NCBI RefSeq assembly: GCF_000189635.1
Contig: NW_002476413.1
Coordinates: 372,001-436,000, forward strand
Reading direction: 5' to 3'
DNA length: 64,000 nucleotides
Source: Tetrahymena thermophila SB210
Taxonomy: Eukaryota; Ciliophora; Oligohymenophorea; Hymenostomatida; Tetrahymenidae
The notes under the pieces are model-generated. The model was given only the letters and a program-made list of their open reading frames with translations. It had not been told where the DNA came from and ran no database searches. The position numbers and the translations under genes were made by a program. Positions within the stretch are counted from its first letter, which is position 1. Each line of letters begins with the position of its first letter. Positions 24,601-38,307 of the stretch are shown one piece after another.

Positions 24601-27248
24601 TGGCATCTCAAAATACTCAGACTTAAATGTAGTAAACTTCAAAGTAGCAATAAATTACTTTAGATTTTAGATTGACTTTCAATTAAAATGAATTATTCAA
24701 TGCAGCTTAGACTTAATAATAGTAATTTGCTATTTTATCATCTCAAGATACATAAAATACTTCAAATCATCATAACATTGATCCTTACATTCAAGATGTT
24801 GAGGATTCAAATTAATCACACCACTTTGCAAATAGGTAAACTCAGTTAGCTTCTCAAATCTGCTCTCAATAAAAATAAAATCCTTAATTACTTTAAAATA
24901 ACAGTAATCATTAAAGAAACTCACTTTAAAATAATGATAATTTACTATCTATTTTAATAGATCCTGAAAACCAAACAAACGATTAGAAACCCAAAGCAAA
25001 TTCCAATGAAGTATACATTTATAATGCAAATTACCCCAAACACATTATTGAGGCAGATAATAAATCAAGGGATAATAATAATTTAAGCAATTGCAGCAAT
25101 AACTTTCCTCTATCAACAAAAGTTTAAAACACAAATAATAGTCTTGCCAACAAGAGCCTGAAAGAATAACTAATGAACCAACAAATTCTTTAATAAAAGA
25201 AACAATAAATTTTGTAAAATTAGCAGTAATAAACTTATTAAAATTTAATTGTAAAGAGCAATAATCAAGATCTGCTAAAGAACCTAAAGAAATAATCTGG
25301 TACAAATTAAAATTAAAACCAACAACACTCGCAATAAAATCAAAGTTCACCAAAAAAACAATAATCGAGATCTTATCACATATCTTCAAATTAGAATTAA
25401 AATTCAAGCAATAGTAAAGCTCAATAAAATTGTTTATAATAATAAATATAAAATGCAGCAAATCCATAGATTTAATATTAAGAGTATATCCCTAAACTTA
25501 ATAATAATTATAATTAAATGAACAGTCAAAATTCCACTAAAAATCGTAAACAAAACAGCACTATAGTTTAAGGGTTAAATTCTTGTGTTAGTAATCTATA
25601 AGATAACACTATTCCTAGCAGTACAATGAGTTAAAATAGCAATTTTTCCAATAATTTACCTATTTTTAGAAGTATTAATAACGATTAATAGAATCATAAC
25701 TCAAGCTGCAACAGTAATTAGAATGGTTATAACCCAAATAACAACAGTTTTAAATTCCTTAATGGTAAAAACAATATTAATAATAATATCACATCATAAA
25801 ACAACTCTTCTACAACCTCAAATAATGTAAATTAATCTTAAGTAGAAAAGAAGAGATTCTTACAAACTACATAGATATCTTCTTCCCATAATAATCAACC
25901 TGCATCTAATAAATTTTCTATGATTGCAAGTCCAGGTAAATATAGTAACAGTAATTCTGAATAAAAGTAGCTATTTTTAAGAACTTAATAAATTTATCCT
26001 ACATCTTCAAGTAATAACAACAATAATAACAATACTAGTAGCAGCTAGCAAAGGTAGAAAAGTTTAGCAATTCCCTCTTAGTTGAGTGTTAATCATACTA
26101 ATTAATCTTAGCAAAGTTCTTTAAAAGTACCAATGAGTGCAGGAGGAGCTAGAAAAAATAATTCTCTAAGCATAAATAGCTAAAATACTTGCAATAATAC
26201 TAACCTAATACCCACAAACTTCAATGCAACTACTGCTCATAGCACAACATCCTCTCATAGTAGTGCATATTAAAAAGGACTTTAAGATTTGTTTAAATTT
26301 AACTAAAATGATAAGTAAAAAAAGTTAAATGACTTCTTTAGCAAGACTCTCTAAGTGAGACCTGGTGAGCTGAAAAGCTTAAATGAGAATCTTGGAAGCT
26401 ATTCAAATTCTAAAAATGCAGCTAAACTTGTTTAGCAAATGGAATTCTCTTCTTTGGATGATGTTGAGATTTAGCTGGATGATTTGTAAATATTGAGCAA
26501 TTAAATAAAAGAGGTGTTGCAAAACGATCCACTCAAAAAAAATACAGAAGAAAGAATTCAAAAAGGTAATTAATTAAATAATGGTCTGCGTCAAAGTGGT
26601 GGTTTAAATTCTTAAACTCAGCAGTAACAACAGTAATTACAAAACAACAACAACAACAATAGAAGTTAATCTGAAAATCATAACTACTAAAATCTATAGC
26701 AATAATTTTAATTGCATCAATAGTTAAATAACTGCCTAAATTCTTAAATAGTTAACGCCTAATCATAATATACAACAAATCCAAATAAAAAGATACCAGT
26801 TAAATCTCATGAGTATACCTAAAATATACAAAATTGTCCTGAAGATCAATAAGGTTAATTATAGCTAAATAATTATGTTGCATCAAATACTACAAACCAG
26901 AGAGTAAGACCTCCAAAAAATAACAATTTTATTTTCAACGAAAATAATAAATCTATACCATATCCAATTGCATAAAATCCAAGTGGAGCCTCAACTACCT
27001 CTTCAGCTACTTAGCACTCTAGAAATTTCAGTGCTAATAATGTTAACAATAACAATAATAATAGCAATTTGAAAAACTCTAACTATAAAATCCATAGGAA
27101 GCATCTAACCCTTTTAAACACTGATGATATAAGCTCTAAAAACTAAGGAAATTACGCTTAAAGTGAAATTAGCACATAAAAAGCTGCTTTTAGTGATATT
27201 CATAATTTCCATAATAATAACCAAAATCAGTATCACTAGCTATATTGA
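21681..27248 (+). CDS. Very large Asn/Gln-rich protein, six exons
   Basis: Exons are 21681-21696, 21760-21920, 22009-22464, 22770-23021, 23071-23158 and 23626-27248; the product is about 1531 aa. The donor of intron 2 is uncertain (GTGTAA at 21921 or a nearby alternative); the other joins are canonical and in phase. The first 350 residues are charged and partly coiled coil (ENIQLKKEIESLNFTLKQQE; MKEMYLAKLKEQTFLVETLT). The last exon alone gives about 1,200 residues of Asn/Gln/Ser-rich low complexity with poly-N and poly-Q runs. A short acidic, Leu-rich helix near the C-terminus reads SLDDVEIQLDDLQILSNQ. This is a prion-like composition; a scaffold or RNA-granule role is possible, but no domain was recognised. 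Confidence 0.85.
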
Positions 27249-28455
27249 TTCATTCGTTTGATCGATAAGTTGTTTATAATTTTTAAATAAAAATATCTTA
27301 ACATTAAACCACAAACAAATTTTAAGCATAGATCTATCTATCTAAAAAAATCTATGAATCTCTTAATTTTCTAAGTCTTTTTAAAATAATTACAAACTGA
27401 TTTTAGTATTTACTGATATATTTTTCTAAATAATATTCACACAAATAATAAAGAAGAATAATTTGATTAAATTAACTCTATTCTATTTAAAAACTTTATT
27501 ATAAAATATAATTAACAAACAAACAAATAAACATATATACTTATGTAAGTAGTTTATAAAAATAAATATCTAAATTTTATTGTAAATTTCTGTCTGTCTG
27601 GTTATTATGTATATATATAATATATTAAAAATTATTATGAATTTTATACTTTAGTTCTTTAGTTAATTAAATCTAAGTTATTACTATGCATACTTATTCG
27701 AATTTTATTTACCTATCCTCTTCATATTTACTTATTTTTACTCAATAAAAACTATTTTTAAAGATTGATTACCTTATTTAGTTATCCCTAAAGTTATTTG
27801 AAACACAAATCTGCACATAAAATATAATTATAATTACCAAAATTTAAATAAATATCTCTCAATCAACAGAAGCCAATATAGATAACTAAGAAAATTTACT
27901 TATAAAAAAAGTAGCTAATCATTTAAATAAAAGAGATCATTTGTATAATTCAAAATAATTTTAAAAAGTAAAAACATTGTTAAAAGTTTTATATTTAGAT
28001 TGCAGTAAACTATAATCATTACATTCTTTTATTTTATATTTATTAGATAAATAAATGATTTTATTTAAGATAGAAAACAACAATTATTCGTATTTAATTT
28101 TTTAAAAGCATTTTTAACTACTTAAATTAGTTTATATAAAACTTAGTTTTATTTATTAAATAAATAAATGATTTTATTTTAGTAAGAAAACAGCTTTTTA
28201 TTCGAGTTATTATTTAATTCAATTATAAAAATTTAATATAAACAGAATACTTAAAACAAATTTTGAGATTTTAATTGGATTGAAAAAGAAGTTTTAAATT
28301 GGGTGAGAAAATAAATAAATAAATTACTATAACTTGAAAAAAATAGAACCTCAAAAAGGCAATAACTTATTTAGGTAATTAATACTAAATTATTACTTTA
28401 AACTATTGATAACTCTATGATAGATAAATAAATATACAATTCATAAATAAAAAAT
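27249..28455. other. Intergenic, AT-rich
   Basis: These are the convergent 3' ends of the large plus-strand gene and the minus-strand gene at 28456. The sequence is A/T-rich with no frame or RNA feature seen. Confidence 0.6.
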
Positions 28456-29604
28456 TCAGGATTTTTTTAATTAGAATCCTCTTACAATAAATTGATTTTA
28501 TTTTTTATATGGAATACTAACATTTAAATTATTATTTTTTTAATCTTCTAAGCTTTTTTCATGAGTAAACTTAGAACTTTAAGGTCTACCTTTTTTGCAA
28601 ATATTATTACCAATGAAAAGGTTCCTTCGGGACGTAAAAGTTTGGATAGATTTTTCTTCTTCTTATTAGAATTCTTGTTCTTTGCTATTTAATTCCTAAG
28701 AATAGTTATTGTTCATCTAACTATTTGTGAGTAAGTGATTTTCACTAACTTGAATTTAATTAGCATGCTGATTTATTAAGAAAGGTAAACTTGTCAAATC
28801 TTTGCTACTTAAGTAGTTTTATTTGTCATTGTCTTATAGCAAGAAATTGAGTGACTATTCTAATTATTATTTTTCTGTTTTGATCTTTTTTTAAGTTTCG
28901 ATTTTTTGTTAAATTAATATGTTTTAAAGAGGAGTTTATTAACGCTTGAAACTATTACTAATATAAAGCATTTTAGTTTAATTTAGTTATGGGTGAGAGT
29001 TCAATCCGAGCATTTAAGGAGATGATTAAGAACATAAAGAATTTTCATAATAATTTAATGGCGATTAAGAATTTCTTGAAATATTTAGTTTAGGAGAGGA
29101 TTAAATTCTTTACTGAGCTAAGGAATTGCCCTGCTATTGCTACTAGAATTTTTGGTTTAGACTTCTAGAGTGAATTGCAAAGAATGAATCCTTTTTATTT
29201 AGATTCTGATGCTGCTAATTATTCTATTTATTGGAGCTTTAATCTGAGGCTTGAAATTATTACTATTAAAAATTATTTAATTCTACTTTTTATTTTTTTG
29301 AATTTGAATTTTCTTGCTGATGGAAGAAAACATTTGTTAGAGGGCTAGGCTCTGATAAAATAGGGCTTTGTAGTGGAGAGATTGTATTTTTATAACTTGT
29401 CTTAGGTGATGATGGAGAAACTGGGTATTTTATATTTACTTTTTAGTAGTGCTCGTTAGAATAAAGATAATTGTTATAAGGCTCTCTTTATTTCATGAAA
29501 GCTTTAAAATCAGGAACAAAATCTAATTCCTAGCTAGGTGAATCATATTTTTTTTAAATATTTTCTTTAGTAAGTTTAAATACTTTGACATGAACAGCAT
29601 TCAT
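28456..29604 (-). CDS. Ser/Gln/Asn-rich hypothetical protein
   Basis: A single TGA-free exon runs from ATG 29604 to TGA 28458-28456 and encodes 382 aa. It starts MNAVHVKVFKLTKENIQKKY and is rich in Ser, Pro, Gln and Asn (YPVSPSSPKTSYKN; QSPILSEPSPLTN), with a Lys/Gln-rich middle and an AT-hook-like KKGRPQ near the C-terminus. Repeated SP/TP pairs suggest phosphorylation by proline-directed kinases. The opposite strand also has long open frames with membrane-like composition, but they are F/L/I-rich mirrors of this Lys/Gln/Asn-rich sense frame and need two frames to cover it. The function is unknown. Confidence 0.75.
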
Positions 29605-30487
29605 CTTGCAGTTAAATTACTTACAAATCTTAAATAAGAAGTCTTTTTAAATGAAAGCTGTAATTTTTAAATCTTCTACTTTTTATATTTGCTTTTAATA
29701 TCTAAGAAATTAAAATTTGCTTTTGCTAAATTTTATCAATCTTTACTTGGTTAAAACCAACTTTACAAGCTTATTATGTTAATTAATATTATCAACATAA
29801 AATTTCTTCCAAGTGAAAAATGCTATTATCAATGTTGAATAAATTTTAATGGATAAACGATTTATATACTTTTTACTTTTGCATTAAAGATAAATAAAAC
29901 CAAAAGTCTTAATGTATTAAGGACAAGTTAAATTAAAAACAAAAACTTCATCTGAGTATAATTTATTTAAGCTTGTGCCAAATTACCTGCAATTAATTTC
30001 TTAAAAAATATATTTTACTTATAATTTTTCATCTTAAATCCATAGAATAATTTATAATATATTCAATAAAATTAGAAATATAATAATTAATTTGTTAATA
30101 ATATAAATGATAAAGAAGATTGCTATGTGTTGCTTTTTAATTTTAAAAGTATTAATACCAAAAATAATTTTGCGTTAAGCTACGATTTTTTAAATAATAT
30201 AATGAGTAGAGAAGATTGAATAACTATTAAAACATTCACCCTTCAACGAAGTAATTGGATGGATATTAAGTAAGTATAAGTAATAGCAAATAGTGATAGT
30301 ATTAAATTTTTTAAATTATTAGAAAATATCTCCTGAAATTAATTGAGCAAGTATTGTTAAAAGCATTAGAGAGATAATTTAAGATAATAAAAAATACTGA
30401 TTTATTTTTAGAAACCAGCATAGTGGAATAATTTAAAACAAGTTTAGGCCAAATCTCTTAATTATAACAAAAGTAAAGCTAATAAAA
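29605..30487. other. Intergenic between divergent genes
   Basis: This is the shared upstream region of the minus gene (29604) and the B-box gene (30488). It is A/T-rich and no frame was supported. Confidence 0.6.
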
Positions 30488-32464
30488 ATGATTAAGTGCA
30501 GCTATCATGATCAAAACGAAGGCAATTACGTATGTTTCAGTGCTCTCTGCAAAGATAGGTTCAAGACTTTGTGTCTTCAATGCATAGGATAAGATATGCA
30601 TAAAATTCATCAATACTGTTAGTTGAAGGAGCTATTCGAGAAAATTAATGCATAGAAGATTCTTAAAAAAATGAAAAATGAGGAGATTTTGTAGGAGATT
30701 ACTAATGCAGGTAATAACATTTGTGATAGGATTTAAGAAGAGATAAACAAATTGCTAGAATTAAAATAATAGCTTTAAAAAAGCATTTAATTGATAGTCA
30801 GTCATTTCACTGTGCATTTAGATTTAGATACAGGGATGGAGCATGATGATCCCGCTTCAAAATGTACTAATAATGAAGAAGTTGAGACATACCTTTAAAG
30901 CATCATTGATTTTCAAAGCTATTCTTTAGATTTTTAAATAGACTCCAAACAAAATTTTTTAGGAGTTTAGTTAAATAGCATAAAAAATTTATTCTCTTCA
31001 GAAAGGTTTCAGTTCTACAAGTATCCACTTGAAAATTTAAAAGAAAGGATTTCCGAAGTTAGAAAATATTGCAATTAAATAAATCAATCCCAGAGCGAAT
31101 TTGAGATAAGCCTGAGAAAAAAGTCTGCAGCTGCCAAGTGTTCATCAAGTACTTGCATAAATTCTAAAGACGCCAGTAATTGTAATGGCCATAAATCACA
31201 CGAGAAGAGTTAAAATAACTCTGGTAAAAAACTAAATCAGTTAAATAGTACTGATCAGAATCTATACAATAATAAAACAAGGAAGATGAGCATGCTTTTA
31301 AAAGATTCTTTATTTAAAAATGGTCACTTACAGAATTCGACTTGTAAAGAAGCAATTCTAAAAGTGTATGATAATCTTAATTTTTAAGTATTGCTTGAGG
31401 ATTTTATGAAGGAGCTAGAGTCAAATTCTTTGGAATAAGTAAAATTACTTGTATTCTAAGATAAATAGACAATTTCAAGCTAGGATATCAATAAAATCTT
31501 GAAAAAAATACAACTAAGAAGCCAAAATTTGATTGCTTTCAAACTCTAAGCTAATACAAAAGTGCTCAAAATGTTTGATAATGAGAAGATTTCAAACTGG
31601 CTCAATAAAAACTATTAAAAAACCTTGCAAGCTTTTGATTTAAGTCTTGTCTTTACCAAAGTTAATGAATATGAAAACTACTTGAATATTTTATAATAAT
31701 TAAATCTTTAAAACCTTTAAGAAATTCACTTAAATTATATTCTAAGCTCAATTCCAAAATATGAAAGCTTATTTTAGAAGCACCATAATTTAACAAATAT
31801 AAACTTAGATATATTATACTCTCTTCCTTCACAAGTTGAAGAGTTTTTCGAAGCATTCTTTTACAATTAAATAAAATCGCTAAAAATAACTTCACTTTAT
31901 CTTAACTTCAATATAAAAAATGGATAGAAAGGAATCGAATATCTCTCTTCATTTTCTCTTGACTGTTCTTTTCTATAATACCTTAGTCATTTCCTAAGTT
32001 TATAGAAAGATACTTTAAAGGTATTCCAAATCTCAGAAAACGTGAGATTCAACTCCTCCTTACCCCTCGAGTCTTCGGTTTTTGTTGATCAATTAAATAT
32101 TCCTCAATTGAAAAGTCTGAGAGTTTCTTTTAACTTGATTGGGGAAGAAGATGCAAAGAGTCTTCTGTAATAAATTGAAAAAAATTTTCCATAAATTTAA
32201 GAATGTCATTTATTCTAAGAGTTTGATTAATTATTTTAAAGTTCAATTTCAAAAAAGATGCTTAGCTATTAAAAAAATAAAATGATTCAAGTATTAGCGA
32301 TATTAAAATGGAAGCTAATTCATTATCCAACAGAAATAATAATAGACATATTAAATATTGTCTATAACTAATAAAAAATATTTGAATTGGATAACAATTT
32401 GAATTAAGTAGGTGTTATTTCAGGAAAGCAACAAAATACTAATTATGCAAGTTAGAATGAATGA
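30488..32464 (+). CDS. B-box-type zinc-finger protein with helical C-terminus
   Basis: A single exon runs from ATG 30488 to TGA 32462-32464 and encodes 658 aa. Residues 3-45 carry a B-box-like ligand set: CSYHDQ, then CFSALCKD, CLQC and MHKIHQYC, giving Cys/His pairs spaced for two zinc sites. A coiled-coil helix (QEEINKLLELKQQLQK) follows near residue 85. The middle is Ser/Asn/Lys-rich. The C-terminal 300 residues are Leu/Asn/Ser-rich with LxxLxLNxI-like phrases (EIHLNYILSSIPKYESL; LKSLRVSFNLIGEEDAKSLL) that recall irregular leucine-rich repeats. B-box plus LRR-like proteins are common in ciliates; a partner or substrate cannot be read from the sequence. Confidence 0.85.
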
Positions 32465-34201
32465 AATAGATTCTGACTTAATTTTTTGAAATAAATATTT
32501 TTAATTTCAAATAAAATTTGGTAAATTATTTTATTCTTACTTATAAACATAAATTAAGGAATTATAATTGCATCTTAGGTTTTTCATTTATTTTTTTTGT
32601 AAAATGTAATGAATAAATTAAGTAAATTAGAAAGTTTATCATTTTAAAAAATAGTTGATTAGATAATTTAGAATATTTTATGAATTCGTCTATCACATTT
32701 TTATTTACTTCTTTTGTTTTTTTCCTTTAAACAGTGTTTATTTAATTATTTTTTTTAACATAGAAGGAGTTTATATTTTTTTGATAATAAGTGTTTTAAT
32801 TTTTTGATAAAGAAGCAAATTGTTTGTTTTTGATAAAGAAAGGTTTTCCTTTTTGATAAAAAAAATTATTTATTTGTTATTTTTAAATGTGACAAAATCT
32901 TTAAATTTTTTGCTTTCATTTTGATTTAATGAAATTGAAATAGAATCTTAAAAACCTTTATTTATTTAGCAAACAGATCAATTTCAATCCAAATATTTTT
33001 AAAATCATCTCGAAAAAGTATTACCAATAAATATTAAGATTGAAAATCCTATTTTTTTTATAAAATAGATTTATTTTTTTAATATGAAAGCTATTAATTT
33101 CTACAAACACATTCAAACAGATATTAATTATGTATTTTTAAATCGAATTATATCTCAAAAAAAGGAGGGTAAATTAAATTTTTTGAGATATCAAGTTTAT
33201 AAATAAAAAACAAATCAAATTGCTCTGAAAAAAAACTCTCGCAGACTAAAGGCAAAGCCCTTAACTATACTTCTAAAATTATTTGTTAAATATTAGAATA
33301 AGAATTATATACAAAAATTATTTCGGTATTTTCAGCAGAAGCTATTCTTTAAATTTAAAACTACCTACTTTTGCTTTTGAGTAGCATTTGTATTAAAATC
33401 AAACAAAAAAACAATAGGTTTTTGATGAAACAATTATAATTTCTGAAAATATCCTTTTTAATGCTATTTGCAAGAATTTAAAATCAGCATTCCTTACAAA
33501 AAAAAAGATAACAAGATACTTCATTCAGATTGTTAAAAAAATAGGGAAAAAATTTTTGATAAACAAATGAATAGAAGTCAATACTTTATCTTTTTATTAA
33601 GAGATTTAATGCAAAATTAATACTAAATCGATTGATATAATGAAGAGAAGAAAAGTGAGAAGATAAGAGTTGTCTAATAAATATTTAATGAGCTCTTAAT
33701 GAGAGAAAAAAATTAATAAAATTAATCAATAAACAAAAAGTAAAAAAATATAATATTTCTCAAGGGAAGAAAGCAAGAGAAAGCAAAGCATCTTACTTAA
33801 TACATTAAAGCAAAACGAAGCAATAATCAATTAAAAAACATTAAGAAATAATAAATAATAAAATTTGTATAGGATTAATCCCGCATAAAATATTATAAAA
33901 AGAGGAAGCAAAAAATAAATAAATAAACAAGCAAAAAACAAAATAAAGCAATAAAGTAAAGAAAGAAAGAATCTTATCAAATACAACAAAAAGCTAGTCT
34001 CCTAATAAATATTTATATATATATATATATTATAGTAAGATTAACAAAGTTTGCTTGCAACTAAAGAAAAAGGATATAAATAGAGAAAATTAATTAAGCA
34101 TTCCTTTAAGCGAAGAAATTTAGAATAAACCTCTAGTAGCCAGCCAGCCATATTTATACTAAAAGAATATCATATTTTTGAACCAAAGATCATTTAGAGA
34201 T
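32465..34201. other. Intergenic and A-rich leader
   Basis: A/T-rich spacer; from about 33600 the plus strand becomes A-rich with AAAG/AAAC runs, like a 5' leader of the next gene. A short (TA)n run lies near 34013-34032. No gene was seen. Confidence 0.6.
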
Positions 34202-35948
34202 ATGCAAACCAACTATTTCGTATATTAAAAATAGGAAGATGATTAACCTGAAAATCTTCCATTGCTTCCTTTGCAATCCAAATTTTCAGTCACTAGTCAA
34301 ATGAATCCCGTAAAGGGTCTTGAAATGAAGAGATTGATTTCTGTTAATCAAGACGGTGCTGCCGAACCTTACATAGACTTGGGAAATTAAACCTATATTA
34401 GCAACTATTTCAATAATGGTCTTACTAACTAATCTTCATTTGTTCTTGATTTCAATAACTAACAAAGCTACCTCCCAAATTATAACAATCAAACTAGCAT
34501 GATAAATGATATGCTTCTCTAAAATAACTAGAGTTTCATGGATAGTGGCATTTAAGGCCAGCTTAACAACGCTATCCAATAAAATTAAAGTAAATATCTT
34601 GTTTACTCTTTTAACTTTTTGATATTCAAATATCTATTGCCACCAAAATTTTACTCAATCATAAATTCGTTTTAGCTTTACAAAAAAGTTTAAAAGCCAT
34701 GCTTTTTTATCGATTTGTCTTGATTAATACAATAAAGTTTGTAAGTAGAGTTCATTAATGAATTAATTTTGAGTTTAGCAAATGATTTTTTTAGGAAACA
34801 AATCTTCTATTACTTATTTATATCTTTATTTAAATTTAATACAATTAGGATAAAACCAGAACTACTATCCCTAATAGCAATCATAAAACTTCTTTGTGAA
34901 CACAAATGTAGGAGGAGGAAACAATCATTAAAATTCAAACAATTTAAATCAACAAGTACTCTCTAACCAATAGAACTAAAATACAAATCTCATCTTTAAG
35001 AATCCTGAGTAATTCAGCAACTATGTTCAACCAAGCAACGGCAACAATAATTTGAAATTCTAAAATTAGAATATCATTAGTAATGGATCAAATAATAACA
35101 ATAACATTAATTAATATAGCAATAACCAGATGAGCAATTACAACTTCTAAGGTTAACTATAAAATAAGCAACTTTAATAGCATGGAAATGTATATCAGGA
35201 AATTCAAGAAAAGAAAGAAGAAATAGAACAAGATGGTCAAAACATCGGATACGATCAATTCCAAGTTCCTAAAGCATACTATTAATAGCATTTATAAGCA
35301 CCAAACTAAAATCTTATTAACTTCCACATATAATAAAACCATTAAGATTATATAGATAGAAATGAGGCAGAGTACATTCCTGAGCATAAATCTCACCACG
35401 GTGATGATGATGAATCTAGAAATTTTTCATAAAATAACAATGAAAATGAAGAAAGATATTAGGACGATGAAGATGACTATCGTGATAATATGGACAGTCA
35501 TACCCGTCACAAAACAGAATGGCCTTCTCGTCCTAAAGGATAAACTAAATATCAATAATGCCGTCACAGAAATATATTCAAAAATTTTGGTAATATCTTC
35601 CGTAAATTTGTCAATTTCCACAATCACTTTACTGAGAAGGCTCTTTCTAATCTTGATAATAACCAAGAATCTCTTAAGGCTTTCCAACGTTGGCTCAAAA
35701 AAGAAATTCGTCTTGAAAATAAAAAAGATTTCATTGAAGGATGGACTATTTGGAAAGACGAAGATCTCTAAATAAGGTAATTCAAAATCATCCTTAAAGA
35801 GCTCTCTAGAGATTTCTTCTAAGACTACATCTTAATTTACTTACTCAATAGTAAACTTTAAGATTTGGAAATCCACTTGAGATCAATTGGTCCCTGTCTT
35901 GCTGCTATTAACTAGCCCAGTATTCTTTACAAGTTTAGACCTATATGA
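34202..35948 (+). CDS. Asn/Gln-rich protein with folded C-terminal domain, two exons
   Basis: Exons are 34202-34589 and 34912-35948; the intron is 322 nt (GTAAAT..TGTAG), phase agrees, and the product is 474 aa. Residues 1-260 are Asn/Gln-rich disorder. An acidic/His stretch (HHGDDDESRN; RYQDDEDDYRDN) precedes a compact C-terminal domain of about 150 residues with many aromatics and charges (FRKFVNFHNHFTEKALSNLD; LKAFQRWLKKEIRLENK; EGWTIWKDEDL). It ends ILYKFRPI. The domain looks like one conserved helical module, but I cannot name it. Frames called within 35362-35775 on either strand are shadows of this exon. Confidence 0.85.
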
Positions 35949-36669
35949 TCTAAAAGTGATATGACTCTATCAATCTTCCTAATTATTGATTTATTAATCA
36001 ATATTTATCTATCTAATTGAAATTAAGCGTATGTAAATTAATTTTAAATTTAAGAATATATACAGTTATCATATGTATCATAGATCAATCTATCAATATA
36101 TTAAAGAGTTGTACAAAAAATGAAATAAATCGCCAATTTAACTACTTATAAAGATCTAATTCATTTCCATTTTATTTATAAGCCTTTGAAAGTATATATG
36201 TATGTATATCTCTCTAATATATAAGCTAATCAAAAGAAATACTTCTTCTGAACTGCTTTAGTATTTAGTTTATTAATGAAGAAAAAAAATTTTATTTTAT
36301 TTAATTTTAATTATTTACAAAATATAGTACAAATTTTTGTTTTTTAAAAATTTATTGAAAATTTAGAATCATCAAAAAAAAAATAATTATTCGGTATTCA
36401 TTAAAAAAGTGATATTCCGTCTGACCCTAGTAAAAACTTACAAAAATACAAATAATATTTAAAATTAAAACAATAAATTCTAGAATAATTATTTAGGTAT
36501 TAATTTTGTTTTTCACTTTTTTTTGCTTATAATATTATACTACTTTTTGATAAAACTTTAACATATATTCAATCTAATAATTATTTCTTAATTATTTTAA
36601 GCAAATATTCTTTCATAGCTTTTAGTAAATTTTAGCTTAAGATTGTTTTAAGGGATTTTTAATATCTTT
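35949..36669. other. Intergenic between convergent genes
   Basis: A/T-rich 3' flanks of the two convergent genes; nothing else was supported. Confidence 0.6.
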
Positions 36670-38307
36670 TCAATTACAACATTTTTCACAAAGATCATAC
36701 TGACATAAAGAGCAGTGCCATGTATATTCTAAATCAACTTTTTGACAATTATCACAGCCAGCTCCATATATGTATTTTCTTTAACTACTATTAGTAAACA
36801 AAAGCTCATGGCAATGCTAAGGGAATTTTTTGAATTTTTCACTGCAACTTAAGCAAATATCATTATTACATTCAGAGCAGTACCAGGCATATTTTATAAT
36901 TCTTTAATTGCAAATATTACATGAATTAATTCCTTAATTTCTTTATGAACTATCAGTTAATTTTAATTAATGAATATCTAAAGGAAAATTTCTCATGATG
37001 TTATTCATAAAAATATTTTTGTTTACGATATTTTATTCAGTTCTTTGAAAAAAAATTTAATCTTTTTCACTGCATGTTTAACACATATCATATTTACATT
37101 AATTGCAATGCCATGATACATTTATATGATTATCATCACAAATATCACACTATGTATATCCTTTATACTTTCTTTAAGGTATGGTTGTCAGTTTAAGTTC
37201 ATGCATATGTTAAGGAAATTTATTTTTTGAACTACAAATCTAGCAAATATCATATTTACATTACTAGCAATGCCATGAAAATAAAATGTCTTTCTTTCCA
37301 CAAGCACTGCAAAATGCAGCACTTTTATTATTTCCTTAGCAAACACTTGTTAATATTAGAGGGTGATCATGTAAATTAAATTTTATACTTTCGCTTTTAA
37401 AATAATAATCTATATTATTTATTAGGGCTATTCCTTCATTTTAATATTCCTCTTTCAAATTATTAAAGCTTTTTTAATTGCTATCACATATTCTTTAAAG
37501 ATCGTTTAAACTTTAGAGTAAATTATTATTTTCATTTTTTAAAATATTTAATTCTTATTTGTACTCTTCTATAAGTTAAGTTGATATTTGTGAACTCAAT
37601 TCTATTGTGTCTTATGGGCTTTAAGTTTCAGTATTATTTAAAGTGATTTGTTCTTAAAGATATTTGATTTCAAAAGGGTTTTTAAAAATAAAAGCTAATT
37701 ATTTATTTATTTAATTTAATGTATCTATACTAAGTTCTTATTTTTTATGAAACTCCCTTAGATCTTAAAACAAATTTTCTACTTAATTGTTTTCATTCTA
37801 ACTTTTGATAAATTTTTGCAATTTTTCAGAAACATTTTATTATTGAGATTTTTGATCTAACTCTTCTTTAAGAAGATTAGTTAGCTATTCGAATTGTGCA
37901 GCTTATTTATAACCTAAATAAAATTTCTACAAAATATTATCAACTCTAAAATTTAAAAATCTTTTTTCCAGATTTTCTACTTCGTAATCAAATGTGGATC
38001 TAAGTTTTTTAAACATTTCAGAGATTCTGGATAATTATTCTTAAGATTCTAAATCTTAGACTATTTAAAGAATTTCATCTTAATCATTATCAGTTTTCGT
38101 AAGAGGCCAATAAGGAAGAATAACATTATCATGATTTAAGATTTAATTTATATCAAATATGTGGAATTTACCTTCTATCTTATTTAAGCATAAGCTGCAA
38201 ATTAATTTGCAATCATTCATTTCAGAGTTTATTTTGAGAAAACTCACATTTTAATTCTTGTGCTTAAAGCATTTCTTTTAAATTACTTATGAATATGCTA
38301 TTTCCAT
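36670..38307 (-). CDS. DC1/C1-like zinc-finger protein with coiled coil
   Basis: A single exon runs from ATG 38307 to TGA 36672-36670 and encodes 545 aa. The N-terminus has Cys/His groups (KKCFKHKN; LICSLC), possibly a first zinc site. About residues 90-320 are a long Glu/Lys/Gln/Asn helix, probably coiled coil. The C-terminal 215 residues hold four repeats of the form HxHxL ... CxxC ... WxCxxCxxDxCxxC (for example CSACGKKDILFSWHC, CKYDICQIC, CDICDDNHINVSWHC, CDNCQKVDLEYTWHC), matching DC1-type domains. Such domains chelate two zinc ions each and often bind lipids or proteins. The arrangement suggests a dimeric adaptor; ligands are not predictable. Confidence 0.88.

Noticed and set aside
28561..29510. 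Plus-strand frames that read like membrane proteins (MSKLRTLRSTFF..., MGESSIRAFKEM...)
   Set aside because: They are antisense to the single TGA-free minus-strand frame 28456-29604, need two frames with TGA between them, and have the F/L/I composition expected of an antisense Lys/Gln/Asn-rich gene.
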